From Fasciola hepatica (taxonomy: Eukaryota; Platyhelminthes; Trematoda; Plagiorchiida; Fasciolidae): a stretch of DNA of 64,000 bases. A model generated the notes under the pieces. It was not told the DNA's origin. It made no database searches and worked only from the letters and a program-made list of their open reading frames with translations. The position numbers were made by a program, and so were the translations under genes. Position 1 is the first letter of the stretch. Every line of letters starts with the position of its first letter. Where the stretch lies: the NCBI GenBank assembly GCA_948099385.1, contig CANUEZ040000013.1:1019001-1083000 (forward strand), read 5' to 3'. Shown piece by piece: positions 32,455 through 43,255 of this stretch.

Positions 32455-35400
32455 CTAACAGTCGGTTGTAAAAATCGTCACGAAATCGGCGAAGCGGACG
32501 GGATTTCGTAGTTGGCGACCGCGACGGCTACTTCGCGTTGCGGGTACGGTTGGAGAATCTGATGGACTAGCTGCCGAGTTCTCGCTAGGCGTAATTGGGG
32601 GTGGTTCGAGTGGTAACTCGCTCGATGCGGGTGACTGAGCGACTTGAGTGGGTGTAAATTGGCCGAGCGGCTTGCACTCAATGACGGCAGGTTTGAGACG
32701 ATCGATAGATACGGTGTCGTGTCGTCCGTTGATATCTATGACAAATGTTTTTGCCCTACGTTTTATCACCCGAAACGGGCCAGTGTATGGCGCTTGTAGT
32801 GGTGATCGAACGCCATCGACGCGAAGGAATACATGGGTAGCGGTTCCTAACGCAGTTGGGACATAACTTGTAGACTGTTGTTCACGCGGCGGACTGGCCT
32901 TGAGCACTCGCATGTGCTGCGTAAGGCGCTGAGCATAGTCACCGTAGTCGAAAGTCACGGTTGGTGAGGGGGCTACCAACTCCCCAGGCAGACGAAGTGT
33001 ACAGCCATATACTAGTACGGCCGGTGTTGTGTGTAACTCCTCCTTAACGGTACTACGCAGGCTTAAGAGTGCTAATGGTAGTGTTTCACTCCAAAGTGGG
33101 TTACCGTTTGCTCGAAGGGCGGCTTTTAATTGCCGGTGGAAACGCTCAACCATACCATTGGCCTGAGGGTGGTAAGCTGTCGTCTTAACGTGTTGGCAAC
33201 CGAGCGTAGCGAGTAGGCTGCCGAAAGCGCCGTCAAAGTGTGGACCGCGATCGGTGGTCACTATTGCCGGGCAACCGAAATGACTAACCCAACCGGTCAG
33301 AAAAGCTTTCGCGGCCTCTTCCGAGGTGGGACGAGGGATAGGGATAGCCTGCGGCCAGCGAGTAAAACGATCCACGCATGTGAGTATGTAAACGTACCCA
33401 AGCGAAGGTGAAAGTGGTCCTACGAGGTCGACGTGCACATGATGAAAACGTGTTTCAGGTTCTGGGAACCTGGCTAACGCCGCCTTAGTGTGCCTATGGG
33501 TCTTAACACGTTGACACTGCAGACAAGCACGAGCCCATTGACGGACATCTCGTTTGACATTGTGCCAAACAAAACGCTCTTTTATCAGTTTCACCGAGGC
33601 AGTCACACCCGGATGAGCCAGATTATGGAGTGTCAGGAACGTAGGATAACGGTGGGCAGCAGGAACTACTGGCCTAGGGCGACCTTGCGACACATCGCAC
33701 ACGATGGTATTCTGGGAAGCTGGGATAGGCACTGTGGTTAAACTCAAAGAACCGTTTTGCCGAAGTCGTTCGATGTCAGGGTCCATAGTTTGAGCCTGTG
33801 CCATTGCGTCCAAATTGATGTTAGGCGTTTGTGACAGACTTAGTTGATATACGCGCGATAAGGCGTCTGCGACGGGATTAAGTACCCCAGAGACGTGTCG
33901 TATGTCCACGGTAAACTGTGAGACAAAGTCTAAGTGGCGAATCTCGCGTGGTGAGTATCGATCCGAAGCTGACTTCAGTGCGTAAACCAAAGGCCTGTGG
34001 TCTGTAAACACCGTGAACGAACGGCCTTCGAGTGCATGTCGAAAATGACGGATTCCCAAGTAGATGGCTAATAACTCTCTACGGAACGTGCTGTACCTTG
34101 ATTCCGCGGGTTGTAGGCGCTTGGAGAAGAATGCTAAAGGTTGCCAAGAGTCATCTACGAACTGTTGCAGTACTGCTCCAACCGCTGTGTCCGAGGCATC
34201 CGTCACTACAGAAATAGGAGCCACGGGGTCGGGGTGTGTCAGGAGTGCTGTGTTGGCGACAGCATCTTTGACCAAGGCGAATGCGGCCTGTGCCGTGTCG
34301 GGAAACACGAACTTCCGCTTACCTCCGCGCAACAGGTCGGTGAGGGGTTGCATCATTTCCGCACAGTGAGGAATAAATCGGCGGTAGAAATTCACCAGGC
34401 CGGCAAACTGACGCAACTGGCGAAAAGATTGGGGTTCAGGGTAGTCGCGAACAGCGGAAACTTTATCTGACAGAGGGCGGATACCCGAGGATGAAATAGA
34501 ATGTCCTTTGAACGTGATATCAGACCGGCCTAATTCGCATTTCGCGATATTGATCGTAACGCCGTGCTGGCTAAGGCGTTCGAAAAGTGCTCGTAAGTGC
34601 GTAGCGTGCTCTTGCTCTGAAGAACTCGCCACCAAAATATCATCCAGGTATACGTGGACATTTTCCAAACCACGGGTTGCCTCGTGCATGAACCGTTGAA
34701 AGGTCTGGGCTGCATTGCTGAGTCCAAACGGCATTCGCAGAAACTCGAACAGCCCGAAAGGTGTAGTGACGGCAGTTTTAGGGATATCGGCCTCTGCTAC
34801 CGGGAGCTGGTTGTACGCACGAACTAAATCGATACGGCTGAAGATGGAGCAACCTGATAAAGACGAAGTAAGATCCTGTATATGGGGAATCGGGTATCGG
34901 TCCGGGACGGTGACTTTGTTAAGCGCTCTGTAATCACCACAAGGTCGCCAGTCGCCACTAGCCTTAGGAACCATATGAAGGGGGGAAGCCCAAGGGCTAC
35001 TAGAAGGGCGTATTATACCCAGTTCTAGCATATGTTCGAATTCGGCCTGTGCAACACGAAGCTTGTCTGGTGCTAACCGACGCGGCCTACTGAACACTGG
35101 GGGTCCCTTAGTGTCGATATGGTGAGTGACACTGGTCGTCACTGCTGGGAGAGGCCCGGCCTGCCGAAACATGGCCGGGTAGGCGGCGATGAGTTTGCTA
35201 TAAGGTTCGTGTGCCGGTGGTTGAACGTAAAAGGGCGTGACGTGATTCACTCGCGAATTATGACCCGCAACAGCGAAAGTGGTCTGACGATCCACCACTC
35301 TGCGGCGCCGTGCATCAACTAACAAGTCAAAGTGCTGCAGGAAGTCAATGCCTAGAATTGGGTACGGGACGTCGGCGATGATGAATACCCAACGAAAATT

Positions 35401-35688
35401 ACGCTTTAAACCCAAGTTTAAGGTGAGCGACCGCTGGCCAAACGTTGGGATGGCCGTGCCATTGGCAGCGCGTAGTGTTTGGGCCTGCGGTGTGCTATTG
35501 TCGTCTTTCGCTCGGGGGAGGACGCTCACTTCGGCACCGGTATCTACAAGGAATAGGTTATTTGAAATAATGTCCCTTACGTTCAAAAGACGACTATTGG
35601 TGTGATACCCGGCTTCGTGGGTCGCCACCACGGGCCGGGGGTTTAGTTTCCCTGATGAGCACCGGGAAACGTACACCCTCGTTCGCAT
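32455..35688 (-). CDS. pol: Gypsy-2 Pol polyprotein
   Basis: 1,077 uninterrupted codons. Domains in order: aspartic protease ([17 protein letters not shown] at residues 49-52); reverse transcriptase with [24 protein letters not shown] and catalytic [10 protein letters not shown]; tether [12 protein letters not shown]; RNase H ([16 protein letters not shown]); integrase with HHCC module (HNLAHPG...CLQCQ), D,D,E residues in [16 protein letters not shown] and [11 protein letters not shown] module ([11 protein letters not shown]); and a Pro/Ser-rich tail. It lies in the -1 register relative to gag and overlaps gag's last 46 bp. The ATG at 35,688 is upstream of the slippery site, so it is unlikely to be used; translation should enter from Gag by frameshifting. 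Confidence 0.97.
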   Translation of the reverse strand: MRTRVYVSRCSSGKLNPRPVVATHEAGYHTNSRLLNVRDIISNNLFLVDTGAEVSVLPRAKDDNSTPQAQTLRAANGTAIPTFGQRSLTLNLGLKRNFRWVFIIADVPYPILGIDFLQHFDLLVDARRRRVVDRQTTFAVAGHNSRVNHVTPFYVQPPAHEPYSKLIAAYPAMFRQAGPLPAVTTSVTHHIDTKGPPVFSRPRRLAPDKLRVAQAEFEHMLELGIIRPSSSPWASPLHMVPKASGDWRPCGDYRALNKVTVPDRYPIPHIQDLTSSLSGCSIFSRIDLVRAYNQLPVAEADIPKTAVTTPFGLFEFLRMPFGLSNAAQTFQRFMHEATRGLENVHVYLDDILVASSSEQEHATHLRALFERLSQHGVTINIAKCELGRSDITFKGHSISSSGIRPLSDKVSAVRDYPEPQSFRQLRQFAGLVNFYRRFIPHCAEMMQPLTDLLRGGKRKFVFPDTAQAAFALVKDAVANTALLTHPDPVAPISVVTDASDTAVGAVLQQFVDDSWQPLAFFSKRLQPAESRYSTFRRELLAIYLGIRHFRHALEGRSFTVFTDHRPLVYALKSASDRYSPREIRHLDFVSQFTVDIRHVSGVLNPVADALSRVYQLSLSQTPNINLDAMAQAQTMDPDIERLRQNGSLSLTTVPIPASQNTIVCDVSQGRPRPVVPAAHRYPTFLTLHNLAHPGVTASVKLIKERFVWHNVKRDVRQWARACLQCQRVKTHRHTKAALARFPEPETRFHHVHVDLVGPLSPSLGYVYILTCVDRFTRWPQAIPIPRPTSEEAAKAFLTGWVSHFGCPAIVTTDRGPHFDGAFGSLLATLGCQHVKTTAYHPQANGMVERFHRQLKAALRANGNPLWSETLPLALLSLRSTVKEELHTTPAVLVYGCTLRLPGELVAPSPTVTFDYGDYAQRLTQHMRVLKASPPREQQSTSYVPTALGTATHVFLRVDGVRSPLQAPYTGPFRVIKRRAKTFVIDINGRHDTVSIDRLKPAVIECKPLGQFTPTQVAQSPASSELPLEPPPITPSENSAASPSDSPTVPATRSSRRGRQLRNPVRFADFVTIFTTDC

Positions 35689-36443
35689 CGTTTGGCTCCC
35701 TCACCGAAGCGACTGTGGTATTTACAATATCCTTCTTTTGAAGAACCGACGAAACGGCGTCGCAATGACGGACTATGGAGCCTAGGTGAGCGTGCGCGGT
35801 GCCGCTCCTGTGACCCACTTCTAACTGCTAGGCGTTGCAGGCTCGCGTCAATTCTAGACAAAACTGACGCGAGATCGTTAGATGTGGGCAAGGCAGGCAC
35901 CGTTGCGACGGACGGTCTGGTTACTCCAGCTACAGCGGGGTTGTATCGTGACATAATGTCATCAGCTATCGCTGCAGTTTCCTCTAGCGAGCATTTGCGT
36001 GTGGCACTTAGTAAAACTGGAATGTTATGCGGCAAACGCTGCAGCCAAAGTTCCCTCAAGAGCGGATCCTCACCTATTGTCGGTCCTCTCAAGCGCTGCA
36101 TCTCACGCAGCAGTTCGGAGGGCTTCCTACTTCCAAGCTCAACGTTTTGAAGTTGTTGCATACGTTGGTCTTGCGTTGGGGTCGTGCGGGCAATGACAGC
36201 CTCCTTTAAAGCCTCATAGCTTCGGGAAGAGATTATTACGTCCCTTACTTGCATTGTGACTTCTGACGGGAGGCGGCCTGCTACCCACCTGAAACGGCTG
36301 GCGTCGCTGGTTATACGGCAGTTTTCGAATTCTAACTCGACCAGCGTGAACCAGAGTTCTGGATCAGCAGGTGTGAATGCCGGTATGTGCAGCGTGATCG
36401 CCCCAACGGTGGGGTCTGAGCAGGACTTCCGTTCGGCAGACAT
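35643..36443 (-). CDS. gag: Gypsy-2 Gag (CHCC type)
   Basis: 266 codons. Capsid-type region with [15 protein letters not shown] near residues 30-44 and a conserved [12 protein letters not shown] segment, Pro/Ser linker, then the finger C240-x2-H243-x9-C253-x3-C257, identical in spacing to Gypsy-1. ATG at 36,443 is the first in-frame start and is shared with the decayed copy at 62,531. The TAA at 35,643-35,645 directly follows the GGGAAAC heptamer, so ribosomes that do not slip stop immediately. Confidence 0.95.
   Translation of the reverse strand: MSAERKSCSDPTVGAITLHIPAFTPADPELWFTLVELEFENCRITSDASRFRWVAGRLPSEVTMQVRDVIISSRSYEALKEAVIARTTPTQDQRMQQLQNVELGSRKPSELLREMQRLRGPTIGEDPLLRELWLQRLPHNIPVLLSATRKCSLEETAAIADDIMSRYNPAVAGVTRPSVATVPALPTSNDLASVLSRIDASLQRLAVRSGSQERHRARSPRLHSPSLRRRFVGSSKEGYCKYHSRFGEGAKRCERGCTFPGAHQGN
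35646..35652 (-). promoter_or_regulatory. -1 ribosomal frameshift heptamer G GGA AAC
   Basis: In the gag phase the minus strand reads CAG GGA AAC TAA. G GGA AAC obeys X XXY YYZ and sits right against the gag stop. Slipping one base back continues as AAC CTA AAC into the pol frame, upstream of the protease. This is a strong fit to retroviral-type -1 frameshifting. A downstream stimulatory structure was not evaluated. Confidence 0.85.
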
Positions 36444-36680
36444 AGCGATTACTTTATGGAATACCGACGGGAAAAGAAATCAACGACCAATGGGGCACTA
36501 TAGTCTTCGCGAAAAAAAAAATCACGACAAATTAGACACACAAAATGTTTGGACGAAAAAAAAAATTATTTGGTAAACCAACCGAAAAAAAAAATCAAGA
36601 TAGGGAAACAATAAAACACACAAAAACGTACGCAGACGGGACCTTGAACGGTAGAAAACAAGGAAACTCACGTGACCTGA
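36444..36680 (-). other. Gypsy-2 5' leader with three A10/T10 tracts
   Basis: 237 bp between primer site and gag ATG. The plus strand has three runs of exactly ten A (36,512-36,521; 36,556-36,565; 36,585-36,594), each preceded by CG. In the element's RNA these are U10 tracts. Confidence 0.8.
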
Positions 36681-36700
36681 GGATCACGTCGGGCTCACCA
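36681..36700 (-). promoter_or_regulatory. Gypsy-2 primer binding site, tRNA-Trp-like
   Basis: Two bases inside the 5' LTR the minus strand reads TGGTGAGCCCGACGTGATCC. Compared with the animal tRNA-Trp 3' end as I recall it (...ATCACGTCGGGGTCACCA), it is complementary except for one base. tRNA-Trp priming is the known habit of the CsRn1 group. Confidence 0.75.
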
Positions 36701-36702
36701 AT

Positions 36703-37010
36703 TGTAAGGTTGATTAGACCTTACTTCGCGGTTTCCTTAGTAAACGCGTGCTTCGGTCCTTTGTACTGCGTGGACCACCTGCACGTTACTCTAATGTGCG
36801 GCACTGCACAAATATGTTAACCAGAACAGTATTCTCCACGACCCGTGAGAACGAGAAGGCGATTGGGAGAGATAGTGGTTAGCGTGTATTTGGGAGCGTG
36901 CGTGAGAGCGTGCGCAAGAGCAACGGTCAAATGGCAACCGCGCTTGGCAGTCAGCGTTCAGTTAAACAATAAACGTGGTAAAAGTATGAACGAAGATGGC
37001 AACCGCTACA
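36703..37010 (-). repeat. Gypsy-2 5' LTR
   Basis: 308 bp, same sequence as the 3' LTR by eye. Followed by GCTT, the right-hand copy of the target duplication. Confidence 0.95.
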
Positions 37011-40000
37011 GCTTTATTCCAGTCCTATTCCACTCATCTGTCAACTTTTAACACCCAATTTCACCAAAGTTTCCAGGTTCGGGCATCTAAGTACAGTTTT
37101 TATGAGTGCGTCCTCCAAAATCTTCTGATGGATATTAGGTACTCAAGCCGTGGCCAGTCGGACTCCCTGCTCTATCTAAGCAATTTCTGTTCTCAGATAA
37201 CGCCACGCAACTACTTTGGTATTATATATTTTTGCTGTTCCTTAGGTCATTTGAGCTATTGGTTCAAGCACGAATCCGTCATCACTATTAATTTTCTCAA
37301 TTTTTCTTCTGTGCTTCCTCAAAATTCCTCTTACAATATACTCTCCTCAGAGACTGTATATCGACGCTACTGGAACTACCGCGAGCTTTGTACATCCATC
37401 CTTTACCTGGCTGAGTAGCCTGGCAGCAAAGAAAACTTCACTCACTAATGGACGACGTGTCCCTCTGGCGTTTGTACTCAATTTTGCCAGCATTTCATTC
37501 ATGTGACCACCAAAACCTCCGCTCCCTTTTGTGCTGCATATACCTAATTGAATACCGAAGAACACTTCTTTGAACGCACTAGTAATATTTGACTATGCAC
37601 TCATGCATGTGTAGTAACCTTAATAGTTCCGAGAAAATGGCCGTTTTCTGGACACCATTTTGGATCTATTTTCTCTACGATCTTTTCTGACATCTGACGT
37701 CGACCTCATTGTGTTGTTCGGTTTTGTAAGTTTTACTGGGCTGACTTTCCCGAGGTTTCCGTCGACCTCGTTTTGAATCACTTTCATTTTCGGTCTTTTG
37801 CCGATAGTACTCGCTCACTGTTTGCTTTCTGCACAGCCGTTGCGTTTCGTTTAGTTTTCCGTTCAGTGTATCTCTCGTATCGGTACTGTTTCGGCGCCAC
37901 GATATATAGAATACAACTTTGCATCTGTAAACCGACTTGCGTCTTCTCTGTTCGTCCTATAGAGAGGGAAACGTTGGTTTTTCGCTGTCAGACCGGGTAG
38001 GGAACTCATTCGCTAGCCGCCTTCGAAAGTCTTCTATACATGCGTCGGGTGTTCAAAGCAAATCATTATTATTGCTAAAAACGATGAGTAAACGTACTTG
38101 TCACTCCCCCCAAAGAAAAGCAGAACCAAAGAACTAAGCGACAGACTGCATCGAACACCACTTCTAAATCAAGGGAGACAAGGGTCTTGCACCTATGTAA
38201 AGAGTATATACGCACCAAAGTTTCCCGAAATGTGTGAATGTTATCATACTACCTCAGACGGGTCTGAAACAGACTTCATCCCAGCGCGCAAACATTTCTC
38301 GGGTGCTGGACTATGGGTAGAGAATAAGCCTGACGTGCACTTTGGACAAGAAACTCGTCAAGCCTGCTTCCATCTTTTCACAAAAAGACTTTTCACTATT
38401 CTGGTAAAACGGCGCAATCACCTATTCACTCTTTTTCTCGAAAATCTGTTCACTAACCCAGATTACCCGAAGGAGTTTTGTTGATCACGAAGCCACGGCT
38501 TCGACCCTGTCGTTAGAGATAAAGGCAAACCATCGGGTACAGCTGTTTAATAAACTTATAGTTAACTCATTCCTATCCACCTACATCATTACTCCTGAGG
38601 AGGTGTTCAGAAGGCTCACCGGTAAAGTGGGCTGACCGAACTCTCATTTGGAGTGACAAGCCCAGGGATCCAGAGGACTTCCTTTACAGTGAATCAGTGA
38701 ACATCTGATTCCTTCAATAACTCACTCACACCGGGCTTCCGTGGGCTGGTACAGTTGGTGAAAGGGTAAAGGCTGCGAGTAATGCCGATAGAAGCACCTT
38801 CCATAATAAACATTTCGCAATCTACCTCGGAAAGTGGTCATTCGTGGAAAATTCAGCTCACTGCTTTCTCAGGGATTTATGCTCTTTACTGAGTGTGACA
38901 TTCAAAGGAAAGAACCTGTGAGCATCCACTAAAGCACGGACACGTCATTCATTCTTCTGCCCAAATTCATGGGGGCTGATAGCTTGCGGAGGATTTCATC
39001 ACCACTTTTTGACCATACCTTTACAGTTATAAACCCGCACGCTCCCCATATCCATCTCCGGGTTTGCGAGCTGTGGTTGTCCGCAGAAACCAATATATCA
39101 CTACGTTGAGGTGTTTCCTAAGGGCCGTAGATAAAAGTCGACTGGAACAGTGAAAATAGATTTTGGAAAGGACAGAGTTACATATAAAATGAAAACTGTA
39201 GTTTGATGTTTATCCTCCCTTTCCTGGCTTTCTCCTTCGGTTCAACCTGCTGGACACATTCTCCATCACACTCACGCCCATTTTCTACAGCTAAACTACT
39301 TGACCTTTGACAGGTTACAAATTATCTTCCCAGTACCAACGAACTTCGTGGTAGAAGCCCCCACCAAATTGCAAGTACCACTTAATCAACTACGACCGTT
39401 ATTTTATTCATCCAAAAAAGCTTCTGTATTGAACTGATAAGCTGAACATCAAAAGAATTAGTAGATTCGGTAGCAAGATCATCATGTAGCCATGAATGCC
39501 CCTCTGAAACCCCGAAATTCTACGTGATCTACTAAAAAAGGATCCCGGTGTGGTGCACTAGGCCGTCAAGCATGAATTAACTCGTGCTAATAGATTGCTT
39601 CCAGTAAGCTTACCACCTTCCCCAGCCGAAGGATTGTCCAGAGCGCGGCTTTCTCGATCCATTTTAGACTCCATTGCAAAGTAGTTTGCCCATCACAAAG
39701 CTTGTCCAAACTCCTAGAAGTCGTTGTCTGAAAGAATGTATGAAAAATATACCAACTCAGGGGGCACCTTAAAACTCAGATGAAAAATATTGTGGTCGGT
39801 CGGCGGGCTGCAGGAATTTCTTGTACGGGCACAACCACAACCTGTTAGAAGAAAGCAGAATGGAGTCAAACATGTAAACATCCAAAGGCTGCTCTTATCA
39901 TACATCTCACACAAGCAGCTTCAGCTCTCAGGATATCTCAGTTTCCCCCTGGGGGAGATAATAACCTCAACCTCCCGAATGCAACAAAAAAGTTAAGGCT

Positions 40001-41999
40001 TTCCGAGGCTCTGCAGAAAGGCCAATAATTTACTGGGCTTGAGAGTGCAAATGCTTATGGTTCTTGCCAAAAGTGATTCATTAAAACGGAGAACTCGACA
40101 TGCGGCTGGCCGCCAGAAAACTGGCTACATACCCTGCTGTCAACTCCTGATACGTTAGGTTGATAGGGCCCGTTTTAGCATTTTATCCTACCCACACTGA
40201 GGGAGGACAGCTACCACTCTGTCATGTCGCTGCCTCCATTGTGCCCCCCATTCATCAACTTCCGCATTTCTATCTGCTACCTTTCTTAAGATAAGCCTCA
40301 TCTGGAACACCTTCGAGGCTGCTAGTTCACTTCCCTCCATTTTTAATTCCTAGATTGCTTTGTATGTGGGTGTTGAAGAAAGCCAAGTGAAGTAAGTGTT
40401 AGGTCTAAATAAGTACTATTGTTTTAGGTTCTACTCCAGAACAACGGTTTTGTCAGAGTTCCAGATACCCGTGGCGTTTTGTGTCGAGCCTAAAATAGAG
40501 GAGGGGAAATAGTGAGGCTCTTTACAAGAAAGATGCTGAAGGTCTCCGAGCACACCATACTTCTTTGCCGCCCACACTGCAGAAGGGGCTTTTTGGGAAC
40601 TCTAACTGGAGTCTTTGACTTACACATTTGATCCACAAGGTAGTGGGGCATTAACCCAGCACGGCAACGTGACCAGGGAATTCGTGAGGAAACTTCTTCT
40701 GGTCCGTCACCTGGGGCTTCACTGTTGCATGGACCCCGTCCTGTCCTCGCTGGTGCCTTTTTGTCGGCTCTTCTTTCTAATTCAGCCCTGATCTTCTTGA
40801 ACACAGCGAAACAAGTGGAGCTTACGCAAGACAGCATTCCTTAGGCGGAGGGCTACCCAACTTGTGCAGGAGATAGCCCTCAAGAGAAGCACAGGGACTT
40901 CTCCCACCTTCGATATAAGCCCCAGCTACTTTGCTTCTAGTGCAGGGTTTTAGACCGGTACTCCCAGTCTGTCAGTGTTCGTAGGCTAGATTTCTCCCTC
41001 CAAAAAGAACGATGCTTAGGGCTTGGCGCTTTTCATCCAGCGGGTTGCTCGCGTTGGATTGCAGGATGATGGGAAAGGAAACTCTACGAAAGCAAGGGCT
41101 CAGTGAGGGCGTCACAAGGATCCTTTACTTGCATTCACCGGGTAGAAGTATGTTCAGGAACAACCTGTCCATTTTTACTTTTTACTTAAGTCAGATTATG
41201 AACGTACAATAGTTATTTTAGTTTGAGCGAGTCATCACCTGCTTTATAGAGTCATGCACAACAGCTCTATTTTGGCTTCCAAAAATAAACCCACATCATT
41301 AATAATGTGTAGGTGTGCAATGACTGGACTAGCGGGTCAAACAAGATCTGAAGAACGAAAAGCACACAAACCCCCTTGGGTGACTTATCCCGGTAATTTC
41401 TTTCCATTTTCTGGCCGCTTTCATCCTCTTGTGAGAGCGTGCTATTTTTATTTTCCCAGTTGACTGAGGTGAACTTTCTAAGAAGCCTTTAGGAAGTGCG
41501 TAGCCAAGTTCAACTCCCAAATTCAAAACAATATTGGAACGTTGCTTATGCCATGGTGGAACCTAAAATAAACAACTTTACGAACAGGTACAATCCTCAC
41601 GTGGAAGAATACAAACACATGAAAATTAGAGCCAGATATACTATGAGGAATTAAGAGCACCTGAGTCGTGCTAGACCGAAGTCTTTCAGGCACATTAAGG
41701 CAATAAGGTCCTGAGGCTGGCGAAAATGGTCGGTGTGCTGATGCAGGGTGAGAGAAACAAGATGTTGCTATCGTGTGATTTGACAGACCCGGGGTGCTGT
41801 TATGGTTTCAAAGGAAGTTCTACACCTGGCCGCCTCATTTTGGATACAAACTCTCGCGAATCCTCTAGGAAGGTCCTGCGGCAAACTTTCTCCCGACAGT
41901 GACAAAGGATTCTTCATTGATGCAGGGGAGCGTGCTCAAGTTCATAGTTGGAACGTATGTACATAACGGATAGAAGAATTCTTCACAGGAGCCGCAGGC
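37011..41999. other. No gene recognised; mostly pyrimidine-rich
   Basis: 5 kb with many short frames. The frame at 38,098-38,484 (plus, 128 codons) continues past its stop with a TPEEVFRRL phrase near 38.6 kb, which recalls a LINE segment upstream of RT, but nothing around it supports this. The last few hundred bases could contain the 5' end of LINE-B; its true start is not visible. Confidence 0.45.
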
Positions 42000-43211
42000 A
42001 TGGCCCACTTTCCATGTCACTGCAGAAGACTAAGAAAAAGGTCACAGAAGCACTCTTGTCCCCTTCTATTCCAATTTACGGATGAAAAAATCGCTAGAGA
42101 ATTCATTACTAAACAGCGTATAGTCTCAACTGCTTCACAGTTTAAATCAATCAAGATACAAGCTGATAGAACGCCACTACAAAGGGAAGTGATACGATGT
42201 GCAGCTATAAATTCTAATCACATTGGCATTAAGATCCCAAAGTCACCCTCTTCCTCAAGCATCTTACCAAGGATCAACGAAACCCCTCACTCTTCTACCC
42301 CTAGAAGATCCACAGGGTTAGTTGATCTGGACGAATCTTTCCCCACCTCCCCACAGCTCCCCCAGCCAAAACGATAACACATCGACAACACCTACAAGCT
42401 CATCCCAGGAGGGTCCTCACAATACGCCTCCAGCTCCGGTCGACCGTTCCACGGGACTTCAAGTTCCTAATGAAATAAAACCTGCAGCTCTAATATCTGT
42501 CCCCATAGGCCCCCGTTTAAAGACTGATGAAAAGCCCATGCGTGCCACTCGTATGCCACGTATGTCGCTGACAATAAAGAACCGTCCAAAAGAAAGGGTC
42601 AACGAGAGTTTAGTTGCCAAGGCTAAGTCTCCATGCAGGCAAACCATACGGGGATGCATGAACAATGACAATGATCGTTCTTTCTCTAGACCGAATTCGG
42701 CACCGACCGACTTCCCTCATTTGGGGTACCCTCGCATCTTTCAACATATGAAACAAAATAGCGCTTCCAAGATGATGATGCAACAACAATGGGACCATAC
42801 CCATAATAAAAATAGATGGTTTGATGAACGAACTGCGTTCATGCTTAACTCCGCACTAATGGAACCTTCCCATCAGCCTAATCTCCCATTATTTCCATCT
42901 TTTCTACCTCCCCCTCATTTAAACTATCCAAGCGCATCGCATATCCTACCATCTACCAGCGGGCACCCCATATCTAGCCAAAGTGCCTATTTTTTTCCAT
43001 ACGTCCCGTGGGCACAACATGGCCCCATAACCTAGATATGCCCATTATGAATTGTTCTAATCATCCCTATAGTAGTGTAACACCTAATACCCTGTCATTT
43101 ATTATTCCACACGCAGACCCAAGTCCTCCCTTTGCTAATGACAACTTAGGCGGGCTTGCATCTTGCGCCGATGATTCCTCCAGGTTAAATGCAGCAGTCA
43201 ACAAACGGTAA
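42000..43211 (+). pseudogene. LINE-B ORF1 (broken)
   Basis: Three overlapping frames upstream of ORF2. The first (42,000-42,377) contains EKIAREFITKQR...IKIQADRTPLQREV. This resembles the C-terminal part of CR1-type ORF1 RNA-binding proteins, where a DRTPxQR phrase is typical. The next frame (to 43,035) is rich in Pro, Ser, Asn and His. The third (43,008-43,211) ends TAA two codons after a perfect splice-donor-like CGGTAAGT. A frame change near 42,322-42,377 and another near 43,008-43,035 are needed to read it through. The protein would bind LINE RNA. The N-terminal part is uncertain. Confidence 0.6.
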
Positions 43212-43255
43212 GTACTAATATCAATGATGACGTCAGAAGCACTGAAATTTTCACA

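Larger units (their letters stand above)
31574..37010 (-). mobile_element. Gypsy-2: complete, apparently intact CsRn1-like LTR retrotransposon
   Basis: 5,437 bp in minus orientation with 308 bp LTRs (TGTAAGG...CTACA) that match by eye at every position. It is flanked by the 4 bp duplication GCTT (31,570-31,573; 37,011-37,014). Gag and pol are both uninterrupted, the primer site matches tRNA-Trp over almost 20 bases, and gag and pol are joined by a canonical -1 slippery heptamer. Nothing visible would prevent it from transposing. It differs from Gypsy-1 in LTR sequence, in a 5' leader with three A10 tracts (plus strand), and in a 573 bp region between pol and the 3' LTR. No envelope gene is recognised. 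Confidence 0.96.

Noticed and set aside
38500..38640. TPEEVFRRL phrase as a LINE segment upstream of RT
   Set aside because: A single short match; no reverse-transcriptase blocks follow within 2 kb.
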